A stretch of DNA of 61,845 bases from DATLWN01 sp964492895 (GTDB lineage: Bacteria; Pseudomonadota; Zetaproteobacteria; Mariprofundales; Mariprofundaceae): NCBI GenBank assembly GCA_964492895.1, contig CAZBLR010000010.1, forward strand, positions 1-61,845, read 5' to 3'. The notes beneath the pieces were generated by a model. That model was not told the origin of the DNA and did not search any database. It worked only from the letters and a program-made list of their open reading frames with translations. Below, piece after piece: positions 45,205 through 54,835 of this stretch. Made by a program: the position numbers and the translations under genes. Position 1 is the first letter of the stretch, and each line of letters opens with the position of its first letter.

Positions 45205-45761
45205 TGGCCGGAGCAACCCGCGCCCCGAAGCGCTATGCCGCCGACCTGGCCCAGCAGCGCGATGCCCTGCATGAGGCCATCGAGATGCATCCGATCGGCA
45301 TCGTGCACAGCCCCTACAAGGAACGCTTCGCTGCGCCCCGCCAGCCCTCCGGCGATGCCGTGGCGGAGATCCATTTGCTGCCGGAGCACACCATGCGCCT
45401 GGCCCTGCAGGATCTCGACCGTTTCTCCCATATCTGGGTCATCTACTGGATGCATTTGAACCAGGGCTGGAATCCGACGGTGATTCCTCCGCGCGAACCA
45501 CGCGTGCGCCGCGGGGTGCTGGCCACGCGCGCGCCACATCGTCCGAATCGTCTCGGCCTGTCCGCCGTGCGCCTGCTGGGCATCGAGGATACCGTGCTGC
45601 GCATCGGCTGCCTGGACATGCTGGATGGAACGCCGGTGCTCGACATCAAGCCCTATATCCCCTATTCGGATGCGATCCCGGACGCCAGCAATGGCTGGCT
45701 GGATGATTCGGATCACGGGCAGGTGCCGGCCGATGCCTGTGATCGGTATCGCTTGACTTGA
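45204..45761 (+). CDS. trmO: tRNA (t6A37) N6-methyltransferase TrmO/TsaA
   Basis: Methylates t6A37 of tRNA-Thr. 185 residues with the YaeB/TsaA barrel: MHPIGIVHSPYKERFAAPRQP, LQDLDRFSHIWVIYWMHLN, RRGVLATRAPHRPNRLGLSAVRL, LDGTPVLDIKPYIPYSD. Its ATG overlaps the clpA stop as TGATG, so it is translated by reinitiation. t6A is made by TsaE among others (6041). Confidence 0.93.
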   Translation: MAGATRAPKRYAADLAQQRDALHEAIEMHPIGIVHSPYKERFAAPRQPSGDAVAEIHLLPEHTMRLALQDLDRFSHIWVIYWMHLNQGWNPTVIPPREPRVRRGVLATRAPHRPNRLGLSAVRLLGIEDTVLRIGCLDMLDGTPVLDIKPYIPYSDAIPDASNGWLDDSDHGQVPADACDRYRLT

Positions 45762-45786
45762 CCGCCGTCCGACCAAAAATCACCTG

Positions 45787-47874
45787 ATGCAATGTCCGGG
45801 TTGTGGCGCATGGTACGCCAAGACGCAAAAACTGTGCTCTGCATGCGGTCTGTTCCTTACCGAGAATGACGAGCCCCCCCATCTCGGCTCGTACCGGCTG
45901 ATCGAGAAGATCGGCCAGGGCGGCATGGGCATCGTGTACCGCGGCGTGGACGAGAACCTGGACCGCGAGGTTGCCGTCAAGGTGCTGAACCAGAAGCTGG
46001 TGGAAGATCCGATCCATGCGGAACGTTTCCGCCGCGAGGCCCGGCTGCACAGCCAGATGATGCACGGCAACATCGTCAAGGTGCTCGATGTCTATGAAGA
46101 TGACGGCATCATCGCCCTGGTGATGGAACTGGTGCACGGCTGCTCGCTGCGGGAGTTCCTGCGCGAGAAGCCCGTGCTTGCCTGGGGTGAGATCGTGTTC
46201 ATCGCCAACGGCGTGCTGTCGGGACTCACCGCCGCCCACGCCCTCGGCATCGTGCATCGCGACCTGAAGCTGTCGAACATCTTCCTGACCGATGAAGGCG
46301 GCGTCAAAATCATGGACTTCGGCCTGGCCAAGCTGAGCAATGCCGAGGATGACATCACCAGCAGCGGCGCGGCGGTCGGCACCTATTACTACATGGCCCC
46401 CGAACAGATCATCGGCGGCACCATCGGCCCGAGAACCGACCTGTATTCGCTGGGCATCATCCTGTACCGGCTGTGCACCGGCCATATGCCCTTCGAATCC
46501 ACCGGTGGCGGCGAATTCGAGCTGATGGAGAAACAGGTCCGCCGCATGCCGGAGCGGCCCGAAACCCTGAACCCGAAGATTCCGAAGCCGATGGTCGAGC
46601 TCATCATGCAGTTGCTCCAGAAAGCGCCGGAGGATCGTCCGAGCGACGCCGCGGCGGTGCAGTCGGTGTTGCGGGGTCTGGATGCCCCGGTCTCCCCGCA
46701 GCCGGGCAAGAAGCGCAAGTTCTCGGACCTGCACGCAGGCTTGACGTCAGGCGCATCGACCCAGGGCTCGGGCAAGGCCTACGAAACGGATACGCTCGGC
46801 AGTATCAGCAGCAGCAGCCTGAGCGAACCGATGCCCGGCACCCTGCTCTGGGTATTCAAGTCATCGGCGCCGGCCGACGTCGACCACGTGCCGCTCGACC
46901 TGCGTTCGCCTCCGCCGATCAAGGGCTCGACCCTGGCCAGACTGCGCCAGGCCATCGCCGGCATCCCCGCCCTGCCGGATACCTGGCTGGAGGTCCAGCA
47001 CCTGCTGAACGATCCCATGGCCGCACCCTCGGACCTGGCGGCGATTGTCGAGCGGGATCAGGTGCTGGCAGCGCATCTGCTGGAGCAATGCAATTCCCCG
47101 GCCTTCGCGACGCCGGGAAGCAAGCCGGTCACGCAGGTGGCGCTGGCCATCACCCGCCTGGGCATGGACACGGCGCACGACCTGATTCTGCAGCACGTGG
47201 TGCCGGATTTCTCGGCAGCAGGCGAAGCGGCCGACGCCTCGCGATCGCTCGCGGTGCAGCGCATCTGGTTCCATGCCATGGCCGTGGCCCATTTCGCGCG
47301 TCTGCTCGGCGATTACGGTCAGGTGGTGGAGCGTCATTTTGCAAGCCTTTTCGGCATGCTGCACGATATCGGCAAGCTGGTGATCCTGCAGGTGGAATCG
47401 GAGGAAAGGCTGCAACAGCTCAGGCAGGCCATCGCCGAAGGCACGCCGAGCCTGCAGGCGGAATGGGAAACCCTGGGCTACACCCATATCGATTCCGGCA
47501 TGATGCTGGCGTTGCGCTGGAAGCTTCCGCGCTCCGTGCACCGCTTCATCTATTTCCACCATCATCCGTGCTGGCATACCCCCGATATCTGGCCGATGGA
47601 CATGCAGACCTCGATCATGCTGCTGCATATGGCGCACATCGCGCTGGAAAGCATGCTCGACCATGGCGAGGACGATATCTGGGACGCAGCCCGGCGGACC
47701 CACGTGCCGGGCACCGAAAGGATGCTCTACCGGCCCTTGCTTCTGCCGGCCAACGACCCGGCGGTCTACGAGCGCCTCGGCCATGAACTGGATCGCCTGA
47801 AGGCATTGTTCCCGGACCTGTTCCGGCCGGCGACCTCCAAGCCGTCGCAGGCCGCCCATTCGCCCATCCATTAG
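45787..47874 (+). CDS. Zinc-ribbon / Ser-Thr protein kinase / HDOD fusion
   Basis: A 695-residue cytoplasmic signalling protein. Residues 1-22 carry CPGC and CSAC, a zinc ribbon. Residues 35-285 form a Hanks-type kinase with GQGGMG (43-48), catalytic Lys in EVAVKVL (K65), HRDLKLSN (D159), DFG (177-179) and GTYYYMAPEQ; all catalytic residues are intact. A low-complexity linker (about 290-385) precedes an HDOD domain (about 390-600: LEVQHLLNDP, LEQCNSPAFA, ITRLGMDTA, GMLHDIGKL). HDOD parts often link to c-di-GMP or pilus signalling. It is a single gene 25 bases after trmO. Its substrate is unknown. Confidence 0.9.
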   Translation: MQCPGCGAWYAKTQKLCSACGLFLTENDEPPHLGSYRLIEKIGQGGMGIVYRGVDENLDREVAVKVLNQKLVEDPIHAERFRREARLHSQMMHGNIVKVLDVYEDDGIIALVMELVHGCSLREFLREKPVLAWGEIVFIANGVLSGLTAAHALGIVHRDLKLSNIFLTDEGGVKIMDFGLAKLSNAEDDITSSGAAVGTYYYMAPEQIIGGTIGPRTDLYSLGIILYRLCTGHMPFESTGGGEFELMEKQVRRMPERPETLNPKIPKPMVELIMQLLQKAPEDRPSDAAAVQSVLRGLDAPVSPQPGKKRKFSDLHAGLTSGASTQGSGKAYETDTLGSISSSSLSEPMPGTLLWVFKSSAPADVDHVPLDLRSPPPIKGSTLARLRQAIAGIPALPDTWLEVQHLLNDPMAAPSDLAAIVERDQVLAAHLLEQCNSPAFATPGSKPVTQVALAITRLGMDTAHDLILQHVVPDFSAAGEAADASRSLAVQRIWFHAMAVAHFARLLGDYGQVVERHFASLFGMLHDIGKLVILQVESEERLQQLRQAIAEGTPSLQAEWETLGYTHIDSGMMLALRWKLPRSVHRFIYFHHHPCWHTPDIWPMDMQTSIMLLHMAHIALESMLDHGEDDIWDAARRTHVPGTERMLYRPLLLPANDPAVYERLGHELDRLKALFPDLFRPATSKPSQAAHSPIH

Positions 47875-47877
47875 ACG

Positions 47878-48486
47878 TCAGACCGGGTCGTATACCCATC
47901 CGCACGATCGGGCCCTCACCACGTCCTCGGCACGATCGATATCGAACGATGTGTCCAGAAGCGCCCCGGACAGCCCCAGCGCGTCGATGCGGCCGAGGGT
48001 GTCATCCAGCACATGCGACGTGCTCCAGCGTATGCGCTCGAAAACCCCGGGCAGGTCGCTGCGGCAGGCGATCAGGTCATAGCCGCCGTCCTCCACCGGG
48101 CCGAGGACCACATCATGCGTCTGCACGAGCCCGGCGGCGCGGATCAGCCGCTGCGGCCCCATATGGGGCGAATCGGTGCCCAGAAAGAGCACTGGCTCCA
48201 CGCGCTCGGCAAAGGCATCGTGACACAGCCGGATCAAGCGCTCGCCCAACGTCCCCGTTCCCTGGGCCACGACGGGCAGCGCGCAGGCGGCGAAGAACGG
48301 GTGCCAGCACTCGTCGGCCGCGATGCACACCTCGGCGAACAGCGATCGGGCACGGGCCATGACGGTGCAGGCCATGGCGGCATGCAGCCCGGCGGCTTCC
48401 GCCGCGGAATAGGCCGGCATCAGCCGCGTCTTCACCCTGCCGGGAACGGGCGCCTTGCACAGGATGATCACGCGCACGCCGTTCAT
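47878..48486 (-). CDS. DUF2064 / TIGR04282-type glycosyltransferase-like protein
   Basis: A 202-residue nucleotidyl/glycosyltransferase-A fold protein. It has VIILCKAPVPGRVKTRLMP at the N-terminus, VLFLGTDSPHMGPQRL (the DxD-like TDSP motif) and VVLGPVEDGGYDLIAC. The family is named rSAM/selenodomain-associated transferase 1; substrates are unknown. It overlaps the next gene upstream by ATGA and ends its operon, converging with the kinase-HDOD gene (3 bases apart). Confidence 0.9.
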   Translation of the reverse strand: MNGVRVIILCKAPVPGRVKTRLMPAYSAAEAAGLHAAMACTVMARARSLFAEVCIAADECWHPFFAACALPVVAQGTGTLGERLIRLCHDAFAERVEPVLFLGTDSPHMGPQRLIRAAGLVQTHDVVLGPVEDGGYDLIACRSDLPGVFERIRWSTSHVLDDTLGRIDALGLSGALLDTSFDIDRAEDVVRARSCGWVYDPV

Positions 48487-49166
48487 CGGGCGTCCCGGTA
48501 CAGCGCGGCCAGCACCGCCGGATCGGTTCCCAGCCAGTATCGGAGGCGCAACCACCACATCAGCAGCACGGTGCGCAGCACCCCGTGGCGTTCCCAGCGC
48601 CGCCCCGACGTGCCGATTTTGTCGCGCAGGCAGGCGATGCGGCCGCAACGCCTGAGCCGGTGTCCGAACTCCACATCCTCCATCAGCGGGATATCCGCAT
48701 AGCCGTCCAAGTCCTCGAACACCCGGCGGCGAACGAAGATCGCCTGGTCGCCGGTGGCGACGCGGCTGAGACGCGAGCGCAGGTTGATCAGGGAACCGAT
48801 CAGACGCAGGCCCGGACGGCTTCCCTCCAGGCGGATGTCGAACCGGCCGCCGACGCACACTGGGTCGGCCATGGCCCGCCTCGCAGCCTCGAGATGGCTT
48901 GAAGATATCGACGTATCAGCATGTAGAAAAAGAAGAATATCGCTATCGACGATGCGGGCGCCGGCATTCATCTGTCCGGCCCTGCCGCCCGGGGCGCGTA
49001 TCCAGCGCATGCCGGATGCGCGCAGCAGCACCTCGGAACCGTCGCGCGATCCGCCGTCGACGAGAACCACCGCATCGGCCCCGAGACCTCGTGCCTGTTC
49101 CAGGCAGGCCGGCAGGATCGCGGCCTCGTTCAGGACCGGGATCACCACACCGATGCTCGACCTCAT
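48483..49166 (-). CDS. Family 2 glycosyltransferase, TIGR04283 type
   Basis: 227 residues: IGVVIPVLNEAAILPACL nucleotide-binding start, VVLVDGGSRDGSEVLL, LLFLHADTSISSSHL (metal-binding LHAD) and PLMEDVEFGHRLRRCG near the C-terminus. This is the rSAM/selenodomain-associated transferase 2 family, which commonly sits with DUF2064 proteins. Coupled by ATGA overlaps to its neighbours on both sides. Probably cytoplasmic; the acceptor is unknown. Confidence 0.92.
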   Translation of the reverse strand: MRSSIGVVIPVLNEAAILPACLEQARGLGADAVVLVDGGSRDGSEVLLRASGMRWIRAPGGRAGQMNAGARIVDSDILLFLHADTSISSSHLEAARRAMADPVCVGGRFDIRLEGSRPGLRLIGSLINLRSRLSRVATGDQAIFVRRRVFEDLDGYADIPLMEDVEFGHRLRRCGRIACLRDKIGTSGRRWERHGVLRTVLLMWWLRLRYWLGTDPAVLAALYRDAR

Positions 49167-50224
49167 GGCGCAGGGATGTCGAGGCCTACCCAGCCGCTGC
49201 CCTCGGCCTGGAAATTGGTCACCTGTCCCTGCCACACACGGCCGGAGACGGCGATCAGTTCGGCGCCGCAGGTGTACAGGCGCACGTCGAATTTCATGTC
49301 CCTGCCATCGACGGACACGATGCTGGGCGGGATGAAGCGCTGGATGATGGTGTCATCCCCCATGTCCGCAAAGCGCTTCCTGCTGATGTTCTTGCCGACG
49401 ATCACGCCCTTGCCGCCATGGCGGGCCGCCGGCTTGAACACCCAGTGCTTGCGCTCGCTCCAGATCCGGTCGGCATCCATCTCCCGCAGCAGGTGCGTTT
49501 CCGGCACGATGGTGTGGATCAGCGATACCGATGCCGGTTCGAGCCAGGCATCGAGCCAGCCGGGCCGCCACCAGTCCGCCATGCGCGTCTTCTCCCCCAG
49601 CAAGGCGTAGCTGCGCGGATATGGATTCAGGTCCACCATGCCCAGCAGGAAGGCGCGGCGGATATGCGCCAGGGAATCACCCTCGAGGTAGAAGTCGGTA
49701 TGCCGGTTGTAGATGGCGTCCAGGCGTTCGCCATCGATCCACAGGCCGTCGTCACCGGCCTCGATCTGCTCCGGCGTGACGAGCCAGACACGGCGGCCGT
49801 CCGCACGCAGCAGGTCCGCATAGGCGCACATCTCGGGGTACATGTGCTGCTGCGCGATATCCTCGTCCATGATGGCGATACGCTGCAGGGACGGCGGGAA
49901 CATGCCGAGCAGGCGGGCAAGCAGCGTCCCTGCAAGTTCGGGGATCTCCGGCTGGGGAATCCAGTGCCTCCCCTTCACGAACAGGCCGCCGGCGTTGTTG
50001 TTGATCTCGATCAGCTTCGGGCCGTCCGGGGTCAGGTGGAAATCATAGCCCATCAGCATGGATGGGCGCTCCGGGACATAATGCGCGGTCGGCGGCAGCA
50101 GTCGCTCCAGGCGGGCGCTGTATTCCGGTGCGTGCGCCAGGCGCTCGGTCAGGCGCACGAAATCGAGCATGCGGTCAAAGGCATCCCGTGCAAGCGAGAT
50201 CGGGGTTTCGGATGCCAGACTCAT
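49163..50224 (-). CDS. ATP-grasp domain protein of unknown substrate
   Basis: 353 residues. ATP-grasp features include KLIEINNNAGGLF near residue 70, KHWVFKPAARHGGKGVIVG (nucleotide-binding loop) and VDGRDMKFDVRLYTCG near the C-terminus. The order, with an acid/Asn-rich motif early and the grasp loop late, resembles circularly permuted glutathionylspermidine-synthase-like ATP-grasps. It would ligate a carboxylate to an amine. It is the first gene of a three-gene operon with the two glycosyltransferase-like proteins (ATGA overlap), suggesting a shared small-molecule or surface-modification pathway. Confidence 0.8.
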   Translation of the reverse strand: MSLASETPISLARDAFDRMLDFVRLTERLAHAPEYSARLERLLPPTAHYVPERPSMLMGYDFHLTPDGPKLIEINNNAGGLFVKGRHWIPQPEIPELAGTLLARLLGMFPPSLQRIAIMDEDIAQQHMYPEMCAYADLLRADGRRVWLVTPEQIEAGDDGLWIDGERLDAIYNRHTDFYLEGDSLAHIRRAFLLGMVDLNPYPRSYALLGEKTRMADWWRPGWLDAWLEPASVSLIHTIVPETHLLREMDADRIWSERKHWVFKPAARHGGKGVIVGKNISRKRFADMGDDTIIQRFIPPSIVSVDGRDMKFDVRLYTCGAELIAVSGRVWQGQVTNFQAEGSGWVGLDIPAP

Positions 50225-50309
50225 GATCAGGCACGCTAATGGCTGGTGGACACCCGCTCAACCACCACCGCCGCTTACGGTGTGCCGGTCGATCCGTTAC
50301 ACTGCCGCG

Positions 50310-51393
50310 ATGCCGAACCTGCCGCATCCGCAACTGCCCACGATGAGCCTGATGGCGCTGCAGTCGCACCTGGCGGACTGGGGCGAACCGGCCTATCGCG
50401 GCAAGCAGATCCTGGGCTGGCGGAACAAGGGCGTGCTGGCGCCCGATGAGATGCGCAACCTGCCGGCCTCACTGCGCCAGCGCATGCAATCGGAGATCGA
50501 CTGCCAGCCCCTGACGCTGCGCCTCAGGCAACAATCGGTCGACGGCACCCGCAAATACCTGTTCGCCCTGCACTCCGGCAAGGCCATCGAAACCGTGTTC
50601 ATCCCGGAGCCCGAGCGCGGCACGGTGTGCGTCTCGTCCCAGGTCGGCTGCGTGCTGGATTGCCCGTTCTGCCATACCGGCACCCAGCGCTTCGAGGCCA
50701 ACCTGACGGCCGCCGAGATCGTGGCACAGGTACTGGCGGTCAAGGCGGACCTGCGGCTCGAGCCGGTCCCCGGCTACCCGGATGCCGATGTCACGCATGT
50801 GGTGTACATGGGCATGGGCGAGCCGCTGGCCAACGAGGACGGTGTGCATGGAAGCCTCGCCGTGCTGCTCGATGCCGATGAGGGCCTCGGCCTGTCGCGC
50901 AGACGGATCACCGTCTCCACCTCCGGCCTGGTCCCGCAGATCGAGCGCCTGGGCGCAGCCTATCCGGTAAACCTGGCCATCTCGCTGCACGCCGCCACCG
51001 ATGCGCTGCGCGACGTGCTGGTTCCCATCAACCGCAAGTACCCGCTGGCCAGGCTGCGTCAGTGCCTCGATGACTACGTCGTGGGCCGGCAACGCCATAT
51101 CACGCTGGAATATGTCATGCTCGATGGCGTCAATGATCGCGACGAGGATCTGCACGCACTGGTCCGCTTCGTGCGCCCGGAGCGCGAACGCGTGAACCTG
51201 ATCAGCTTCAACCCCTACCCCGGCAACCCCTACCGCGCCACCCCGCGGGAACGCATGGATGCCTTCGCCCAGGGCTTGATTCGGCACGGAATCCGTGCCA
51301 CGGTCCGTCGCTCGAGGGGCCAGGACATCATGGCCGCGTGCGGCCAGCTGAAGTCGGCTTCCGAATCCATGGCGGAGGAGGATCGGAACCACC

Positions 51394-51401
<8 letters not shown>
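50310..51401 (+). CDS. rlmN: 23S rRNA/tRNA m2A methyltransferase RlmN
   Basis: A radical SAM enzyme that methylates C2 of A2503 in 23S rRNA and A37 in some tRNAs. 363 residues with CVLDCPFC (C114, C118, C121), MGMGEPLAN, STSGLVPQI and the C-terminal methyl-carrying cysteine in MAACGQL. The start ATG at 50310 lacks a strong ribosome site, but upstream in-frame codons run into the divergent gene. First of the rlmN-mtnP-pilF-rodZ series. Confidence 0.96.
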
Positions 51402-52250
<849 letters not shown>

Positions 52251-52254
<4 letters not shown>

Positions 52255-53027
52255 ACAAGCCACTGCATGCAACCGTTTCGCTGCTGATCTGCTGCACCGT
52301 CCTGACCGCATGCCAGAGCCCCGCTCGCGTGCAGAAGATCGACACCGGCGCGAAGCTCCACTACGAACTCGGTGTCGATGCCCTGCGCAAGGGCGAGCTG
52401 CCGAAGGCCTTCGACGAGTTGATGAAGTCCGACAAGATGCGTCCGAACCAGCCGGATGTACTGGACGCGCTCGGTGTGGCCTGGCGCATGCGCGGCGATT
52501 TGAAGAAGGCCGACACCTATTATCGGCGACTGATCCGCCTGCCCGGCGTCAGCCCGCGCAACTACACCAACTACTCCAGCCTGCTGCTGCAGATGAAGAA
52601 GTACAAGGAAGCCGAGCTCATGGCCCGCAAGGCCCTGAACGACCCCCGCTACGCCAACCAGGATCTGGCCTTCATCAATCTCGGCGATGCCCTGCTGGGC
52701 CAGGACAGGTTCAACGAAGCGATCGGCGCCTACCGGCAGGCCCTGCAGATGAATCCCAACAGCCTCGCGGCCGTGCTGCACGAGGCCAGCGCCTACGCGC
52801 AATACGGCCGCTACAACTACGCCCGCGCCCTCTACGAAACCAAGCTCAGGGATCTTCCGGGCAACCGGGCGCTGACCGAGGCCCTGCTGGCCCTGCTCAA
52901 GAAGCAGAACGAGTTCGATGCGGCCAGGGAGTTGCTCGAGGGGTACCGGGACTTCCACAGCAAGGACCCGCTGCAGAAGGCGTGGGCCGAAGATGAGCTG
53001 AATCAGCTGGATAAACTGGAGCAATAG
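52251..53027 (+). CDS. pilF: PilF/PilW-like type IV pilus biogenesis TPR lipoprotein
   Basis: 258 residues. The N-terminal lipobox is LTAC (Cys 21). It is followed by about six TPR motifs (e.g. AKLHYELGVDALRKGELPKAFDELMKSDKM, DVLDALGVAWRMRGDLKKADTYYRRLIRL, AFINLGDALLGQDRFNEAIGAYRQALQMNP). PilF acts as pilotin for the PilQ secretin. Start GTG 52251 overlaps mtnP. The position between rlmN and rodZ is classic for gammaproteobacteria, which supports the assignment; no other pilus structural gene is present. Confidence 0.88.
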
Positions 53028-53035
53028 CACCTGCC

Positions 53036-53956
53036 ATGACCGAGACCACCGATATCGATCCCACGCCTCCCGAACAGCCTCAGAAGGAGACGGAAGCACC
53101 GGTGGAAGACCGGCAGACGCTGCTGGCCGACATCGGCCGGCGCCTGCGCGAGGCCCGGGAGAGTCGCCGGATCAGTATCGACGAGGTGGCACGCGAGCTC
53201 AAACTGCGTGCGGTCTATCTGGCGGCGCTGGAGAAGGGGCATTGGGATACCCTGCCCGGTGATGTCTACGGCATCGGCTTCACGCGGCAGTACGCCCGTT
53301 TTCTGGGACTCGACCTGGAAGAGGACATCGCACGCATCAAGAGCGGCACCTACCAGCTGACCCGGCCGCTGACCTTTCCCGATCCGCCGATCGCACCGGC
53401 CAAGCGCTGGGCGGTCACGGCCACGCTGCTGTTCATCGTGCTGCTGATCGCCTTCAATGTCTTCCACTCGGCCAACCACGAACACAAGCAAGCTCCTGCC
53501 CCGCTGGCCTCCACACCCCCGCCCTCACCCGTGCCCGCCCAGACGGCCCCCGCCGCGAACGGGCACGCAGCCGCGACCGCGGCCACACCGCAGCCGCCAG
53601 CGGCGAAGCAATCCGCCCAGGAGGCTCCGGTAACGCCGTCCCCATCCGCAGCAGCGCAACCATCCCCGGCACCGCTGCACAGCTTCCGTTTCACGGCTGT
53701 CGGCGAGGATGTCTGGCTGCAGCTTTACCGCAGCCATGGCGATACCATGGCCGAAACCGAGTTGCTCAAAGAGGTGCTGCTGCGCAAGGGCGAAAGCATG
53801 AAGGTCGACACCGACGCCGATGCGCTGCTGATGAACTGCGGCAATGCCGGCGCCCTGCAGGTCACCGTGGACGACAAGCCGCTGATCGACGCCGGCACAC
53901 TGGGCCCGATGGGCAAGGTCATCCGGGACTACCGGCTGTCTCCGCCTACGCCCTGA
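53036..53956 (+). CDS. rodZ: Cytoskeleton protein RodZ
   Basis: 306 residues. A cytoplasmic HTH (about 25-95: LREARESRRISIDEVARELKLRAVYLAALEKG) binds MreB. A single membrane helix (about 125-143: ATLLFIVLLIAFNVFH) precedes an Ala/Pro-rich periplasmic linker (150-215) and a DUF4115 domain (FRFTAVGEDVWLQLY, ETELLKEVLLRKGESMKVD). It maintains rod shape. It starts 8 bases after pilF. Confidence 0.94.
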   Translation: MTETTDIDPTPPEQPQKETEAPVEDRQTLLADIGRRLREARESRRISIDEVARELKLRAVYLAALEKGHWDTLPGDVYGIGFTRQYARFLGLDLEEDIARIKSGTYQLTRPLTFPDPPIAPAKRWAVTATLLFIVLLIAFNVFHSANHEHKQAPAPLASTPPPSPVPAQTAPAANGHAAATAATPQPPAAKQSAQEAPVTPSPSAAAQPSPAPLHSFRFTAVGEDVWLQLYRSHGDTMAETELLKEVLLRKGESMKVDTDADALLMNCGNAGALQVTVDDKPLIDAGTLGPMGKVIRDYRLSPPTP

Positions 53957-54091
53957 GAACGGCATCGCATCTCCCGCCAGCTGGGAAATCACCGCGTCCA
54001 TGAGGCTTGTCAGGCGCCTCCGTCTGCAGCAAGCTTTAGCATCTTGCCCGACCGGGCATCGGACGAACGTTTTCGGGGATGAGGGATACGC
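53957..54091 (+). other. Intergenic region before pcm
   Basis: 135 bp. Small hairpins GAGGC/GCCTC (about 54001-54020) and TGCCC-gacc-GGGCA (about 54044-54058) are visible, neither with a T-run. A GAGGG ribosome site ends it. No gene. Confidence 0.35.
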
Positions 54092-54778
54092 ATGAGCGGC
54101 TACAACACAATCGATTTCCAGACTGCACGCCGGAACATGGTCGACAACCAGATCCGTTGCTGCAAGGTCCTGGATACCGCGGTTCTGGAATTGCTGGAAA
54201 CCATGCCGCGCGAGGAGTTCCTGCCCGATGACATCCGCAGCCTGGCCTATATGGAGGGCCACGTGCCGCTGGCCTGCGGCCAGGAGATGCTGAGCCCGCT
54301 GCAGGAAGCGAGCATCCTGCAAAGCCTGGCCCTGCAGGGCCACGAACGGGTTCTCGAGGTCGGCGCCGGCACCGGATACCTGACCAGCCTGCTGGCCATG
54401 AAGGCCGGCGAGATCGTCAGCTGCGAGCTGCATCAGGAACTGGCCGACATGGCGGCCGAGAATATCCGCAAGCACGGCATCACCAACGCCCGTGTGCTGC
54501 ACGTCAATGCCATGCATGACGAGGAGATCAAGCGCCACAAGGAGATGGCCCACCCCTTCGACGTCATCGTCATCGGTGCCGCCGTTTCCGAGATTCCCGA
54601 GCACCTGACGGCCCTGTTGCGTGACGGCGGCCAGATGGTGGCCTTCATCGGCAGCAATCCGGTGGTTTCCCTGGTGCACCTGCGCCGGAGCGGTTCGACC
54701 TGGCAAAAGACCGCCCTGCTCGAAACCCTGCTGCAGGATATCGAACAACTGCCCGAAAAGCGCGAATTCGTGTTTTGA
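54092..54778 (+). CDS. pcm: Protein-L-isoaspartate O-methyltransferase-like protein
   Basis: 228 residues. Class I SAM fold with VLEVGAGTGYLTSLLAM (motif I), VSCELHQELADMA, FDVIVIGAAVSEIPEHLTALLRDGGQMVAFIG. The N-terminal MVDNQIRCCKVLDTAVLELLETMPREEFLP and PLACGQEMLSPLQEA match Pcm, which starts repair of isoaspartyl residues. It often lies next to tolC in other genomes, but here it stands alone, followed by a hairpin. Confidence 0.9.
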   Translation: MSGYNTIDFQTARRNMVDNQIRCCKVLDTAVLELLETMPREEFLPDDIRSLAYMEGHVPLACGQEMLSPLQEASILQSLALQGHERVLEVGAGTGYLTSLLAMKAGEIVSCELHQELADMAAENIRKHGITNARVLHVNAMHDEEIKRHKEMAHPFDVIVIGAAVSEIPEHLTALLRDGGQMVAFIGSNPVVSLVHLRRSGSTWQKTALLETLLQDIEQLPEKREFVF

Positions 54779-54781
54779 CGC

Positions 54782-54800
54782 GGGCGCGAGCATCGCGCCC
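54782..54800 (+). terminator. Hairpin after pcm
   Basis: Perfect stem GGGCGCG-agcat-CGCGCCC just after the pcm stop, followed by TACCGATTTG rather than a clean T-run; a weak terminator or processing stem. Confidence 0.5.
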
Positions 54801-54835
54801 TACCGATTTGTCTCGTCTCAAGGTATGATGAACCT

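Noticed and set aside
43300..45216. 638-codon minus-strand frame antisense to clpA
   Set aside because: A shadow of clpA with codon composition typical of third-position GC bias.
53957..54091. Possible SAM/SAH riboswitch before pcm
   Set aside because: Only two short hairpins, no conserved motif of a known riboswitch class.
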